The position numbers and the translations under genes are program-made. Under the pieces are notes generated by a model, which was not told the origin of the DNA, made no database searches, and saw only the letters and a program-made list of their open reading frames with translations. From positions 14,865-78,864 of the forward strand of contig NZ_ML137222.1 of assembly GCF_004015795.1 (NCBI RefSeq): DNA of 64,000 nucleotides, written 5' to 3'. Shown here in pieces: positions 52,140 to 60,263 of the stretch (positions within the stretch are counted from its first letter, which is position 1; each line of letters opens with the position of its first letter). This DNA comes from Falsirhodobacter deserti. Lineage in GTDB: Bacteria > Pseudomonadota > Alphaproteobacteria > Rhodobacterales > Rhodobacteraceae.

Positions 52140-52610
52140 ACAGAACGTGGGATGATGGATCTTTTCAATTCGTCACTGGCCCGCCGATTCCGATCGGTGC
52201 CACCATCCGCTGATTTGCTGGCGACATTCAGCCCAATCTCCTTTTTCACATTCTTCAGCCTGCGGGTCATGAAGTAGGTTGCGCCATCCGGGCGTTGATG
52301 GTGCCGAACGGATGCTCGACGTCCCGTGACGGACCGTCATCGGCTCAAAAGGTCCGATCCACTGACCCGCAACTTGTTTCCGTCGATGGCGACGCACACG
52401 CCCGTTAGCACGCCGATGCGGCGGCATAGCTCCACGAACTGCGCGCAGGTTCGGCGGATGCTGGATCCGTTGTCGCGCCGGAAATCGGCGATGGTCTTGT
52501 GGTCAGGAACAAGTCACCTCGTCAGCCACATCAGTTCGAACTTGCGGCCGGCGCGCTCCAGCCGGCGGCTTGAGAGGCGGTGCAGGACCATTCATTCATC
52601 GACGGTCCCG
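52140..52610 (-). pseudogene. IS1182-family transposase remnant
   Basis: Read from right to left: SSRRLERAGRKFELMWLTR, an in-frame TGA, LVPDHKTIADFRRDNGSSIRR, QFVELCRRIGV and VAIDGNKLR (about 52590-52370), the N-terminal half of an IS1182 transposase. After an internal deletion, a C-terminal piece HPFGTINARMA and MTRRLKNVKKEIGLNV appears in different frames at about 52310-52215. Both parts are broken by stops and frameshifts, so the gene is dead. Confidence 0.8.
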
Positions 52611-52666
52611 GTCGTTGCCCTATAGAATGTCTCTGGACCGGGAGGTCGGCATTACAAGGTGCACGA

Positions 52667-53647
52667 ATGACGATACGGGACCATGAAAGTTTAGATTGCC
52701 TGATCGTCGGGGGCGGGCCCGCCGGGCTTACGGCGGCGCTTTATTTGGCACGTTTCAACCGGCGCTTTCTCGTGGTGGACAGTGGGCGCTCCAGAGCCTC
52801 CTGGATCCCCACAAGTCACAATATCCCGCTGTTCGCCGAAGGCATTGCCGGACCGGAAATCCTCGCGCGGCAGCGCGCCAATGTGGAACAGTATGGCGTC
52901 CGCATCCTGGGGGGGCGCGTCACCCGACTGCGCAAGCGGCCGGACGGCTTCGCAGCCTCGGTCCGCTGCGACGAAGGCGAGGAGCGCGAGGTCCGGGCGC
53001 GCCGGGTGCTGCTGGCGACCGGTGCTGTGGACATCGAGCCTGACTTGCCGGACCTGCCTGACGCCGTCCGGCGCGGCTTGGTACGCTACTGTCCGATCTG
53101 CGACGGGTATGAGGCGATGAACCGGAAGATTGCGGTCATCGGCTATGGCGACCGGGGGGTGGGCGAGGCCATGTTCGTGGCCCGCACCTATTCCCGCGAC
53201 GTGACGCTGTTGACGCTGGGGCAGGGGATGGACCTTGATCAGGCCGCGCGGGAACGTGTGAGGGAGTACGGAATCAGGCTGGTCGAGGAACCGATTGCAA
53301 CGCTGGATCAGGATGGCCGCCGGATTTCCGCGATGCGCACCAGAAGCGGGAAGGAGCACCGGTTCGACGTGCTTTATTCAGCCCTGGGGATGAAGATCCG
53401 GTCTGATCTGGCCGTCGCCCTGGGCGCGGAGCATGACGGGGCCGGGGCGCTGATCGTGGATGATCACAACCGGACCAGCGTGGCGGGGCTTTATGCCGCG
53501 GGGGACGTGGTGCGGGATCTGAGCCAGATCGTGGTCGGGATGGGACATGCAGCGGTTGCCGCAACGGACATCCACAATCGCTGCGAGTTGCCGACCGAGG
53601 ATGAGCCGGAATGGCCGTCAGGCGCGGGTGTCAGACAGCCCGGATAA
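52667..53647 (+). CDS. thioredoxin-reductase-like FAD/NAD(P) oxidoreductase
   Basis: Pyridine-nucleotide flavoprotein, 326 residues. ATG at 52667 is preferred, since the longer frame upstream enters IS1182 sequence. FAD motif [19 protein letters not shown] at about 12-30; NAD(P) motif [15 protein letters not shown] at about 152-166; [10 protein letters not shown] at about 140-149, with the CxxC redox pair of the TrxB fold; [28 protein letters not shown] near the end for FAD binding. In true thioredoxin reductases the motif is CATC. Here CPICDGYE is like the bacterial TrxB-like group of unknown partner. It is monocistronic as far as seen. Confidence 0.88.
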   Translation: MTIRDHESLDCLIVGGGPAGLTAALYLARFNRRFLVVDSGRSRASWIPTSHNIPLFAEGIAGPEILARQRANVEQYGVRILGGRVTRLRKRPDGFAASVRCDEGEEREVRARRVLLATGAVDIEPDLPDLPDAVRRGLVRYCPICDGYEAMNRKIAVIGYGDRGVGEAMFVARTYSRDVTLLTLGQGMDLDQAARERVREYGIRLVEEPIATLDQDGRRISAMRTRSGKEHRFDVLYSALGMKIRSDLAVALGAEHDGAGALIVDDHNRTSVAGLYAAGDVVRDLSQIVVGMGHAAVAATDIHNRCELPTEDEPEWPSGAGVRQPG

Positions 53648-53749
53648 GACCGGCGACAAAGGGAGCGCTTGATCCGAGCCCCCAAGGCAGGTGCGGCTCA
53701 CACGCCTGCACTGGCCTGCCCACGCAAGAGGGGCCGGATCAGGGCGCGA

Positions 53750-53956
53750 CTATCTCAGCAAGTCGCCCCACATCTTTTCGCTCTTGTTCTGGGGGTCTTT
53801 TCGCGCAGGGGCCTCGGCGACGGCTTTGACTTTGCCGTGCCGGTGTGGAGGGCCACTGTCCGGCGAGCCATAGGACGCGTTGAAGATCGAGCGCGGCTCG
53901 ATCGATACACGGGCGTTGGCGGTGTCGATGATTTTGGTTTTAGCGACGGATCCCAT
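53750..53956 (-). CDS. small unknown protein A with conserved leader
   Basis: 68-residue basic protein, MGSVAKTKIIDTANARVSIE at the start and KSEKMWGDLLR at the end, not recognised. ATG at 53956 follows GGAGGACCCCTC, a good ribosome site. The 5' region from about 54005 to 53945 (minus strand) is nearly repeated before small gene B at 56106, including GGTATCATC, GCCGGCG and ATGGAGGACCC, and both proteins begin MGS. Note that ATGGAGGACC can itself start an overlapping frame of 71 codons. Divergent from the transglutaminase gene. Confidence 0.55.
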   Translation of the reverse strand: MGSVAKTKIIDTANARVSIEPRSIFNASYGSPDSGPPHRHGKVKAVAEAPARKDPQNKSEKMWGDLLR

Positions 53957-54260
53957 GAGGGGTCCTCCATAACGCCGGCCAGATGATACCGGACGGCTTA
54001 TCCTATATAAGGTTGATGCCACCTCTTCTCAAGGTGGCCTGCGCGATCCCGATCTCGCTTTGCACGCAAAATAACGAGGCGTCGGTTTGCCTTGCTCCGC
54101 AGCCATAGAAGGAGCCCATCCTTATGCTAGCTGGCAGGCGATGATCCGGAGCAAAGCGGGTGGTGGAGGCAGGGGCGTGCTTCGGGAGCGGTGCCGACGA
54201 AGGGAGGAGACGCATGTCCCTCCTGCCGGAGGTGAGAACTCGGTAAAGAAAAGGAAGCTG

Positions 54261-55346
54261 ATGATGACGACGTTGAGCATTGTCCATAGGACGACCTATC
54301 ATTACCGGGCGTTTGTGCAGTTGCTGCCGCACCGCTTGATGCTTCGGCCACGTGAAAGCCGTGAGCTGAAGCTTCTTTCCCATCATGTCCGGTGCTCCCC
54401 CGACGCGGAAGTGACATGGTCGAGGGATGTCTTCGGCAACGAGGTTGCCACGGCTCGCTTTCTGAAGAACGCGGATCTTCTGACCATCGAGAGTACCGCG
54501 GAGGTTGGACTTGACGCGCCGGCATGGCCGGTTTTCGACATCGACGCCTCGGCCCTGTCTTACCCATTTCGATATGCGGACGAGGATTGGACGGATCTTG
54601 GTGCGCTTACCGTCCAACATTATCCGGCCGAGCCTGCGAAGGTGGACCGGTGGGCCCGCAGCTTCATTGCGGCCTCGCCAACGGACACGCTGTCTCTGCT
54701 GAAGGATCTGAACCTCGGGGTGCACCACCAGATCCGGTACGAAAGCCGTGACGACGAAGGCACTCAGCCACCGGAACAGACCCTGTCCCGCGGTCGGGGG
54801 TCCTGCCGTGATCTTGCGGTTCTTCTGGTCGAGGGGGCGCGCGCGCTTGGTTTCGGCGCTCGCCTCGTGTCTGGCTATCTGTGGCCGAATGATGTTCGAG
54901 CGGTGGGCGCAGGCGCCACACATGCGTGGGGGGAAATCTTCGTGCCGGGTCCCGGCTGGATCGCGTTTGACCCGACCAATGGCACGATGGGAGGGGGCAA
55001 CCTCATTCCAACCACTGTAGCCCGGGGCATTGCCCAGGCCATTCCGGTGTCGGGAAGCTATATCGGTCCAAAGGACGCCTTCCAGCGCATGGACGTCCAG
55101 GTCGACGTGCGCAGCATTGACACATCAGGGGGCGGAGGCCGGGAGCGTCCTGCAGCCACGGAAATCTATACCAGCTCCAACGGGGATCGCTGGCTGCTGA
55201 TACAGAATGGGGATCGCCGGATTGTCCGTCATGAGCCGGCCCCCAGCTCAGGTGGACAAGCCAGCGAGACGGACCTGAACACGTTCTTGTTGACCCAAGG
55301 GCGCACGCCGCAAGGCGAGAACCTTCTTCGCATGATCACGTCCTGA
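54261..55346 (+). CDS. transglutaminase-like cysteine protease family protein
   Basis: Cytoplasmic transglutaminase-fold protein, 361 residues from ATG 54261 (an in-frame ATG at 54264 is equally placed after AAGGAAG). Residues 1-85 match the bacterial transglutaminase N-terminal domain (LSIVHRTTYHYRAFVQLLPHRL, VFGNEVATARF). The catalytic triad is visible: Cys in GRGSCRDLAVLLVEGARALG (about 182), His in THAWGEIFVPG (about 218) and Asp in IAFDPTNG (about 234). The C-terminal 80 residues (YTSSNGDRWLLIQNGDRRIVRH and following) are an extra extension not typical of the family core. Such genes often process or crosslink proteins, but the substrate is unknown. Confidence 0.87.
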   Translation: MMTTLSIVHRTTYHYRAFVQLLPHRLMLRPRESRELKLLSHHVRCSPDAEVTWSRDVFGNEVATARFLKNADLLTIESTAEVGLDAPAWPVFDIDASALSYPFRYADEDWTDLGALTVQHYPAEPAKVDRWARSFIAASPTDTLSLLKDLNLGVHHQIRYESRDDEGTQPPEQTLSRGRGSCRDLAVLLVEGARALGFGARLVSGYLWPNDVRAVGAGATHAWGEIFVPGPGWIAFDPTNGTMGGGNLIPTTVARGIAQAIPVSGSYIGPKDAFQRMDVQVDVRSIDTSGGGGRERPAATEIYTSSNGDRWLLIQNGDRRIVRHEPAPSSGGQASETDLNTFLLTQGRTPQGENLLRMITS

Positions 55347-55452
55347 GCCACCCGTATTAGACAGGGATCAGGCGCACATTTCGACCACCGCCGCGGAAGG
55401 GGGCGCGGATGACCCGCCGCTTCTCATGCGCGCGCGAAACGGCAACGTGGTT

Positions 55453-55623
55453 TCACTTTATCTTCAATGCAGCCTTGCGCACGAAGTCAGTCCAAGCGCT
55501 CCGTCTCGTCGACAGGGGCTGAGGATCCGACGGGGCTTCTTCGCTCTTCAGATTTGCGCGACTGGTGCGCAGCGAGTTGCACAGGCTCTGAGCCATTTGG
55601 ATGGCTGGCTTCGGAAGTTTCAT
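55453..55623 (-). CDS. small unknown protein D
   Basis: 56-residue basic protein, MKLPKPAIQMAQSLCNSLRT to TDFVRKAALKIK. ATG at 55623 is preceded by GAGGAGA at ideal spacing. It follows small genes B and C on the same strand, 67 bases after C. A 7-bp hairpin GGCGGGA-CA-TCCCGCC lies in that gap. Not recognised; the strong ribosome site is the main support. Confidence 0.5.
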   Translation of the reverse strand: MKLPKPAIQMAQSLCNSLRTSRANLKSEEAPSDPQPLSTRRSAWTDFVRKAALKIK

Positions 55624-55690
55624 CGGGCTCTCCTCATTGTGGTTGGACGAGCGGGACCGGCGGGATGTCCCGCCGCTCCGCCACGGACTC

Positions 55691-55924
55691 TCAAGTCAGG
55701 AAGGCGCCCCAGATCGACAGCCTCGATGCGACGGCAGCCACCTTGTCGTTCAGGGGATGATCCCCTTCGATCGCAGGCGACAGGGGCCTGACTTGCGCCT
55801 GTGGGCTATCGAACAGATCCGGCAAGGGCGCGCTCTGACCCGACACGGAACTGCCATTCGTCAAGGGCATGCGGTCGAGGTTCCGGTTCCTGTTTGCCGG
55901 CAGGTCCGGCAGATCGACGATCAC
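55691..55924 (-). CDS. small unknown protein C
   Basis: 77-residue product starting at a GTG (55924) that overlaps the stop of small gene B (GTGA), a coupling typical of real operons. Start VIVDLPDLPANRNRNLDRMP, end AAVASRLSIWGAFLT. No motif recognised and no signal peptide. Could be spurious, but the overlap and the matching strand with B and D favour translation. Confidence 0.45.
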   Translation of the reverse strand: MIVDLPDLPANRNRNLDRMPLTNGSSVSGQSAPLPDLFDSPQAQVRPLSPAIEGDHPLNDKVAAVASRLSIWGAFLT

Positions 55925-56106
55925 AGCGCTAACGGGGGAGCGGCGCGAGGAGGGGAACCCTCATCGTCCAGTCGTCCATGCGCAAGGCCGATCATCATCG
56001 ACGAAGCGGCGGCTTCTTCTGTGCGTTGATCGTCCCGCGGAACGCGGAGCGCCGGATCTTCATGTTCGGCAAGGTGGATGCTCGGCTTCTTGGTATCGGA
56101 TCCCAT
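55921..56106 (-). CDS. small unknown protein B, leader paralogous to A
   Basis: 61-residue protein, MGSDTKKPSIHLAEHEDPAL at the start, Pro/Ala-rich at the end. GGAGGACCCATCC before ATG 56106 is nearly the same as for gene A at 53956, and the shared leader extends about 40 bases further upstream, with a perfect GCAGG-TATCAT-CCTGC hairpin here. The coding parts of A and B share only the MGS..K..I start. Function unknown. Confidence 0.55.
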   Translation of the reverse strand: MGSDTKKPSIHLAEHEDPALRVPRDDQRTEEAAASSMMIGLAHGRLDDEGSPPRAAPPLAL

Positions 56107-56500
56107 TGGATGGGTCCTCCATGGCGCCGGCAGGATGATACCTGCTGGGTATATCTGATATGGGTGGCGGAGCGAGCGATTGCGAGCCAGAGCCCCGAAA
56201 GACTTCGAGAACCGCTGCATGATAAACGCCTGTCCTGCGACCGCTGGCGTGGACGAGGCGTTCGGCTTCATGGCAGAAGCTGCAGTTGGAATAGCCCGCA
56301 CCAGACTGTGGGTTTCACATCAAACGCGACAAGGGTGGCCCAGTAGCATGATCCGGGCGGGCGGAGACATCCGCCATCGCAGCCCGGCCGGATCATGCGT
56401 CAGCGAGACGTTGGACGTAGAGAAGAGCCCATAGCATGCGTAATCGGGCTGCCCCTCTGCGGAGGTCGAGATTCTGTTAAGATCAGATGATCCAATGGAA
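56107..56500. other. leader of small gene B and unassigned sequence
   Basis: The first 60 bases hold the conserved leader and likely promoter of gene B (CATATCAGATATACCC on the minus strand). The rest has one weak plus-strand ORF (56180-56434) without features and a GC-rich inverted pair around the CATGATCCGG copies at 56347 and 56390. No confident gene. Confidence 0.4.
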
Positions 56501-56512
56501 GGGAGTGAGGTA

Positions 56513-56620
56513 TGGAATAGTTTGCCGGACTGGATAGGTTGCTGCGCAGTTGCGCGCTCTGCATCGTGGATAGTCAAGGAAAGACCCACTTCGAGCGTGA
56601 CCTTCCCTTGCGAGGTCGGG
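56513..56620 (+). pseudogene. IS110 transposase N-terminal remnant, left half
   Basis: The plus strand near 56521-56615 reads FAGLDRLLRSCALCIVDSQG, KTHFERDLP and, one frame over, PCEVG: the start of an IS110 DEDD domain (GLDVSL...CVVD..GK). A stop after ME and a frameshift mark decay. IS256 interrupts it at the GAGGTCGG target; the continuation (EVGAIAEGF) is at 57953-58010. Confidence 0.6.
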
Positions 56621-57952
56621 GAGTGTCTGAAACTCTGTGTATCTGACGGGGCCCATACGGTTTTCAGATACAGTCAGGCGTCGAAGCGCCCGGCGAACAT
56701 TATGGCCCGCTGATTGCGGGCCGCAACCCATTCCCGAACCGCACGACCGCCCTTCTCGCAGTTGCGGATGGCCAGGTAGATCAGCTTGGTCGCGGCCTCC
56801 TCGGTGGGGAATGAGCCCTTGGTCTTCCGCGTCTTCCGCAGCACCCGGTTCAGCGACTCCACGGCGTTGGTGGTGTAGATGATCTTCCGGATCGCTGCGC
56901 TGAAGGCAAAGAACGGGATCACCTCGGCCCAGGCCCGGCGCCAGGCCGGGGCAATGGAGGGGTATTTCCCGGCCCATTTCTCCTCGAACCCGTCCAACTG
57001 TCGGGCGGCCTCCTCCGCCGTCGGGGCCTGGTAGATCGGGCGCAGATCGGCGGCCACGGCCTTGCGGTCCTTCCAGCTGCAGAAGTTCATCGAATGCCGG
57101 ATCAGGTGAACGATGCAGGTCTGAACTGTGGTATCCGGGAAGGCCGCTGTGATGGCTTGCGGGAAGCCCTTCAGGCCGTCCACGACCGCGATCAGGATGT
57201 CCTGAACCCCCCGGCTGCGCAGTTCGTTCATCACCGACAGCCAGAACTTGGCGCCCTCGTTGTCGGCGATCCAGAGTCCGAGGACCTCGCGCTCCCCATC
57301 CCTGGTGACACCCAGGGCGATGTAGACCGCCTTGTTCTTGACCATCCGACTGTCGGCATCGCGGATCTTGACCCTGAGCGCGTCGAAAATGACGATCGGA
57401 TACATCCGGTCCAGCGCCCGGTGCTGCCACTCGCGCACCTCGTCCAGAACTGCATCGGTCACGCGGCTGATCAGGTCGGGCGAGACCCGCAGGCCATACA
57501 GATCCTCAAGATGGGACTGGATGTCGCGCACCGACAAACCGGCGGCATAGAGCCCGATGATCTTGTCATCCACCCCGTCGATCCGGGTCTGACCCTTCTT
57601 CACCAGCTCAGGCTCAAAGCTGCCATCCCGGTCGCGCGGAACCGACAGCGGCACCTCGCCATCCGAACCCTTGACCCGCTTGGTTGAAATCCCGTTGCGG
57701 CGGTTGGATTGTTCCGGCGGGGCCTCGGCACCGGCCTCATAGCCCAGATGCGCGGTCAGTTCGGCCCCGAGCATCCGTTCCATCAGACGGTTCTTCAGCT
57801 CCTTCATCAGCCCGGCCTCGCCAAGCAGATCGTCAGGCCGCTTGCAGCCCTTCAGCAGCTCGTCCAGCAATTCGTTCGAAATCGTCATCAGCCTTGCTCC
57901 TCTCAGGAAGCATGGACCACATCACGAATACACAGAAGCTCGGACACTCTCC
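56621..57952 (-). mobile_element. IS256-family insertion sequence with 8-bp target duplication
   Basis: About 1.33 kb. The ends are imperfect inverted repeats: GGGGAGTGTCTGAA(A)CTCTGTGTAT from 56619 and, inverted, ATACACAGAAGCTCGGACACTCTCC (57928-57952). GAGGTCGG occurs at 56613-56620 and 57953-57960, exactly flanking, as an 8-bp target-site duplication normal for IS256. It contains one intact transposase. Confidence 0.88.
56674..57888 (-). CDS. IS256-family transposase, intact
   Basis: Mutator-type DDE transposase, 404 residues, full length. Conserved segments: LMKELKNRLMERMLGAELTAHLGYE, FEPELVKKGQTR, GLYAAGLSVRDIQSHLEDLYG; first Asp in IVIFDALRVKIRD (about 172), second in LIAVVDGLKGFPQAI (about 237), Glu in TNAVESLNRVLRKTRKTKGSFP (about 345). 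C-terminal EWVAARNQRAIMFAGRF is typical. It should be able to move the element; the fresh target duplication agrees. Confidence 0.95.
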   Translation of the reverse strand: MTISNELLDELLKGCKRPDDLLGEAGLMKELKNRLMERMLGAELTAHLGYEAGAEAPPEQSNRRNGISTKRVKGSDGEVPLSVPRDRDGSFEPELVKKGQTRIDGVDDKIIGLYAAGLSVRDIQSHLEDLYGLRVSPDLISRVTDAVLDEVREWQHRALDRMYPIVIFDALRVKIRDADSRMVKNKAVYIALGVTRDGEREVLGLWIADNEGAKFWLSVMNELRSRGVQDILIAVVDGLKGFPQAITAAFPDTTVQTCIVHLIRHSMNFCSWKDRKAVAADLRPIYQAPTAEEAARQLDGFEEKWAGKYPSIAPAWRRAWAEVIPFFAFSAAIRKIIYTTNAVESLNRVLRKTRKTKGSFPTEEAATKLIYLAIRNCEKGGRAVREWVAARNQRAIMFAGRFDA

Positions 57953-58049
57953 GAGGTCGGGGCAATCGCCGAAGGGTTCTGCATCCCGCCGCTCTGTCTT
58001 GATCGGCATCGCCTTCAGAGAAGGCCTTCACCTGCCGGGTCTGCATGTC
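57953..58049 (+). pseudogene. IS110 remnant, right half
   Basis: Continuation of the IS110 start beyond IS256: GAGGTCGGGGCAATCGCC encodes EVGAIA then EGF, aligning with the CEVEEIA position in IS110 proteins, after which similarity fades before IS3-derived sequence begins at about 58050. Assignment rests on a short match. Confidence 0.5.
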
Positions 58050-58302
58050 CTGAGCACCGCGTCCCGCCGCACCTTCGGCGTCATCAAGGCTTTCCCGGAA
58101 GATCCTTGAGCATGATGTTGTCGAGCATGGCATCTGCCAGCAGGCGCTTCAGCTTGCCGTTCTCGTCCTCCGGTGCCTTCAGCCTTTGCGTCGGACAGAT
58201 CCATGCCGCCATACTTGGCCTTCAGCTTGTAGAACGTTGCCGGGATGAGGCCATGACGACGGCACACCTCCGCCGTCGCCATCCCGGCTTCCTGTTCCTT
58301 GA
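58050..58302 (-). pseudogene. IS3-family OrfA fragment, paralogue of the 1.9-2.1 kb copy
   Basis: The minus strand carries KEQEAGMATAEVCRRHGLIP, ATFYKLKAKYGGMDLSDA, then frameshifted pieces of the leucine-rich helix and KALMTPKVRRDAVL. Base sequence matches 1880-2120 closely, including the TTGAGCATGATGTTGTCGAGCAT stretch region. It ends against the gntR gene at 58303, giving EQEAG as the first residues, so the IS head was lost there. Confidence 0.82.
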
Positions 58303-58998
58303 TCAATGGAGTTCGGGCTGCAATCGACTCTCCAGGAAGCTCTTGAACCGGCTCAGGCTGCCCGAAAGATGGGAGCGCATCGCGGAACGGGCCGCCGTCT
58401 CATCACCCTTGAGGATCGCGCTGACGATGGCCCCGTGTTCATCGCGCAGATGAGTGTTCCGGGGAATGGGAACTTCCGACGGACGAGTCATGAAGCCCGG
58501 GCGGATCATCAGCAAAAGTTCGGGGAAGAACGGGTTCTGGGCCGCTTCTGCGATGGCCAGATGCAGGTCGAAATCCGTCTCGTGCGTAGGCTTCCCCTCA
58601 TCTAGGCACAGATTTACCAACCGGTAAGCGTCGAGAATGCGTTCCAGCTGTGTTGCAGATCGACGGGCGGCCGCGAGCGCCGCAGCTTCCGTTTCGCAGG
58701 CCAGCCGCAGTTCCAGCACCTCGATGATCGAAGACATCCGGCTGAGCGACAAGCTCATGAACCGAGCCGGTGTGGGATCAGGTTCACAAACGAAAACACC
58801 GACGCCCCGGCGCGCAACGACAAGCCCATCGGCGCGTAGAGTGGCAATCGCCTCGCGGATCACTGCGCGACTGGCCGCATGCTCACGCGCAAGATCACTT
58901 TCACTTGGCAGACGTGCGCCTACCGGAAGCGAACCACTTGTGATTTCGTCCCGCAGCAGGGTCGCAATCTGCGCCACACGACTTGTGCTCTGTGTCAT
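58303..58998 (-). CDS. GntR-family regulator, FadR/FCD branch
   Basis: Transcription factor, 231 residues from ATG 58998 (an ORF extension to 59049 would cover the operator region). The winged helix is at about 5-72: QIATLLRDEITSGSLPVGARLP, SESDLAREHAASRAVIREAIATLRADGLV split across the turn. The FCD domain has DFDLHLAIAEAAQNPFF and a final HLSGSLSRF region. It is divergent from the enolase-family gene and probably represses it in response to the sugar acid. Not closely related to the GntR at 12296. Confidence 0.9.
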   Translation of the reverse strand: MTQSTSRVAQIATLLRDEITSGSLPVGARLPSESDLAREHAASRAVIREAIATLRADGLVVARRGVGVFVCEPDPTPARFMSLSLSRMSSIIEVLELRLACETEAAALAAARRSATQLERILDAYRLVNLCLDEGKPTHETDFDLHLAIAEAAQNPFFPELLLMIRPGFMTRPSEVPIPRNTHLRDEHGAIVSAILKGDETAARSAMRSHLSGSLSRFKSFLESRLQPELH

Positions 58999-59049
58999 CT
59001 GGTAGCCCCACGCATCTTTCTCATTGACCTGTCTGCCGCATCGGCCCAT

Positions 59050-59062
59050 CCTGTCTTACAGG
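59050..59062. promoter_or_regulatory. candidate GntR operator
   Basis: CCTGTCTTACAGG: perfect 5-base arms with the GT-N3-AC core that FadR-branch GntR proteins recognise. It is in the gap between the divergent gntR and enolase-family genes, 51 bases before the latter's start. Confidence 0.45.
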
Positions 59063-59112
59063 AGAGACGATGCACCACGACTGCAGGCATCCTATCGCGG
59101 GAGGAAAAGTTC

Positions 59113-60258
59113 TTGAAGATAAAAGATGTCCGCGTGCGCACCTTCTGGTTCACGACGCACGAGGAAATGGACAGCGATGGCCATGCCCACCCCGGCCCGG
59201 CACGGAAGGTTCGCAAGTCCCTGTTGACCCTGACCGCCGAGGACGGAACCGAAGGTCATGCCTTCGGCAGCACCGAGCAGATACGTCCCTACCTGATTGA
59301 GCGCTTCGTCAAACCCGTTGTCTTGGGCGAGGATGCGCATGCGCGTGAACGCATGTGGCAGGGACTGGCCCATTGGCAGCGGGGCAGCGGCGGCCAGTTG
59401 TCCGACAGGACGCTGGCGGTAGTCGATTGTGCGCTGTGGGATCTGGCTGGAAAGCTCGCGGGGCTGCCCGTGTACAAGATGATCGGCGCATATCGGGACA
59501 AGGTGCCCACCTATGGCTCCATCATGTGCGGTGATGAACTTGAAGGCGGCCTCGCCACGCCCGAGGATTATGGCCGCTTTGCCGAATGGCTGGTGAAGCG
59601 TGGCTATCAGGCGATCAAGCTTCACACCTGGATGCCACCGGTCAGCTGGTCGCCCAACATCGAGATGGACCTAAAGGCCTGCGCCGCCGTGCGGGAGGCA
59701 GTTGGCCCACGGTTCCCGTTGATGCTGGATGCCTATCACTGGTACTCGCGGGAAGAGGCGTATGAACTGGGAAAAGGTCTTGAATCGCTGAACTTCACCT
59801 GGATCGAGGAGGTGATGGACGAGCAGTCCATGTCGTCTTACGTCTGGCTGACAAACGAACTCAAGATCCCGGTGATCGGCCCAGAAAGCATGGGCGGAAA
59901 GCACATGCATCGCGCAGAATGGATCAAGGCCGGGGCGTGCGACATCCTGAGGACCGGTGTGGAGGATGTGGGTGGCATCACCCCCGCCCTGAAGACCATG
60001 CACCTTGCTGAAAGCTTCGGCATGAACTGCGAGGTGCACGGACACGGACCGGAGAACCTCGTCCTGTCTGCCGTCGCGAAGAACTGCCGGTGGTATGAAC
60101 GGGGGCTGCTGCACCCGTTCCTCGATTACGACGCCTGCCCCGAATACCTGAACGCGATCCCCGATCCGATGGATGCCGAGGGCTTCGTGCACCTGTCCCA
60201 GGCACCGGGCATCGGGGAGGACATCAACTTCGACTACATCGACGCCAATCCGGCCTGA
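59113..60258 (+). CDS. enolase-superfamily sugar-acid dehydratase/cycloisomerase
   Basis: Mg-dependent enzyme of the mandelate racemase group, 381 residues. TTG at 59113 is chosen for its strong GGGAGGAAAAG site 5 bases upstream. The capping domain is at about 1-130. In the barrel, K169-L-H171 (in AIKLHTW) takes the place of the usual KxK; metal ligands are D206 (LMLDAYHW), E232 (TWIEEVMDE) and E258 (IGPESMGG). A C-terminal His occurs in NCEVHGHGPENLV. The His/Asp dyad region RTGVEDVGGIT is present. Substrate is a sugar acid; rhamnonate-, galactarate-lactone- or anhydrogalactonate-type reactions are all possible. It precedes a solute-binding gene. Confidence 0.85.
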   Translation: MKIKDVRVRTFWFTTHEEMDSDGHAHPGPARKVRKSLLTLTAEDGTEGHAFGSTEQIRPYLIERFVKPVVLGEDAHARERMWQGLAHWQRGSGGQLSDRTLAVVDCALWDLAGKLAGLPVYKMIGAYRDKVPTYGSIMCGDELEGGLATPEDYGRFAEWLVKRGYQAIKLHTWMPPVSWSPNIEMDLKACAAVREAVGPRFPLMLDAYHWYSREEAYELGKGLESLNFTWIEEVMDEQSMSSYVWLTNELKIPVIGPESMGGKHMHRAEWIKAGACDILRTGVEDVGGITPALKTMHLAESFGMNCEVHGHGPENLVLSAVAKNCRWYERGLLHPFLDYDACPEYLNAIPDPMDAEGFVHLSQAPGIGEDINFDYIDANPA

Positions 60259-60263
60259 CGGCC

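Noticed and set aside
56180..56434. 84-codon plus ORF between small gene B and the IS110 remnant
   Set aside because: No ribosome site or motif, and it runs antisense to the conserved leader region of gene B.
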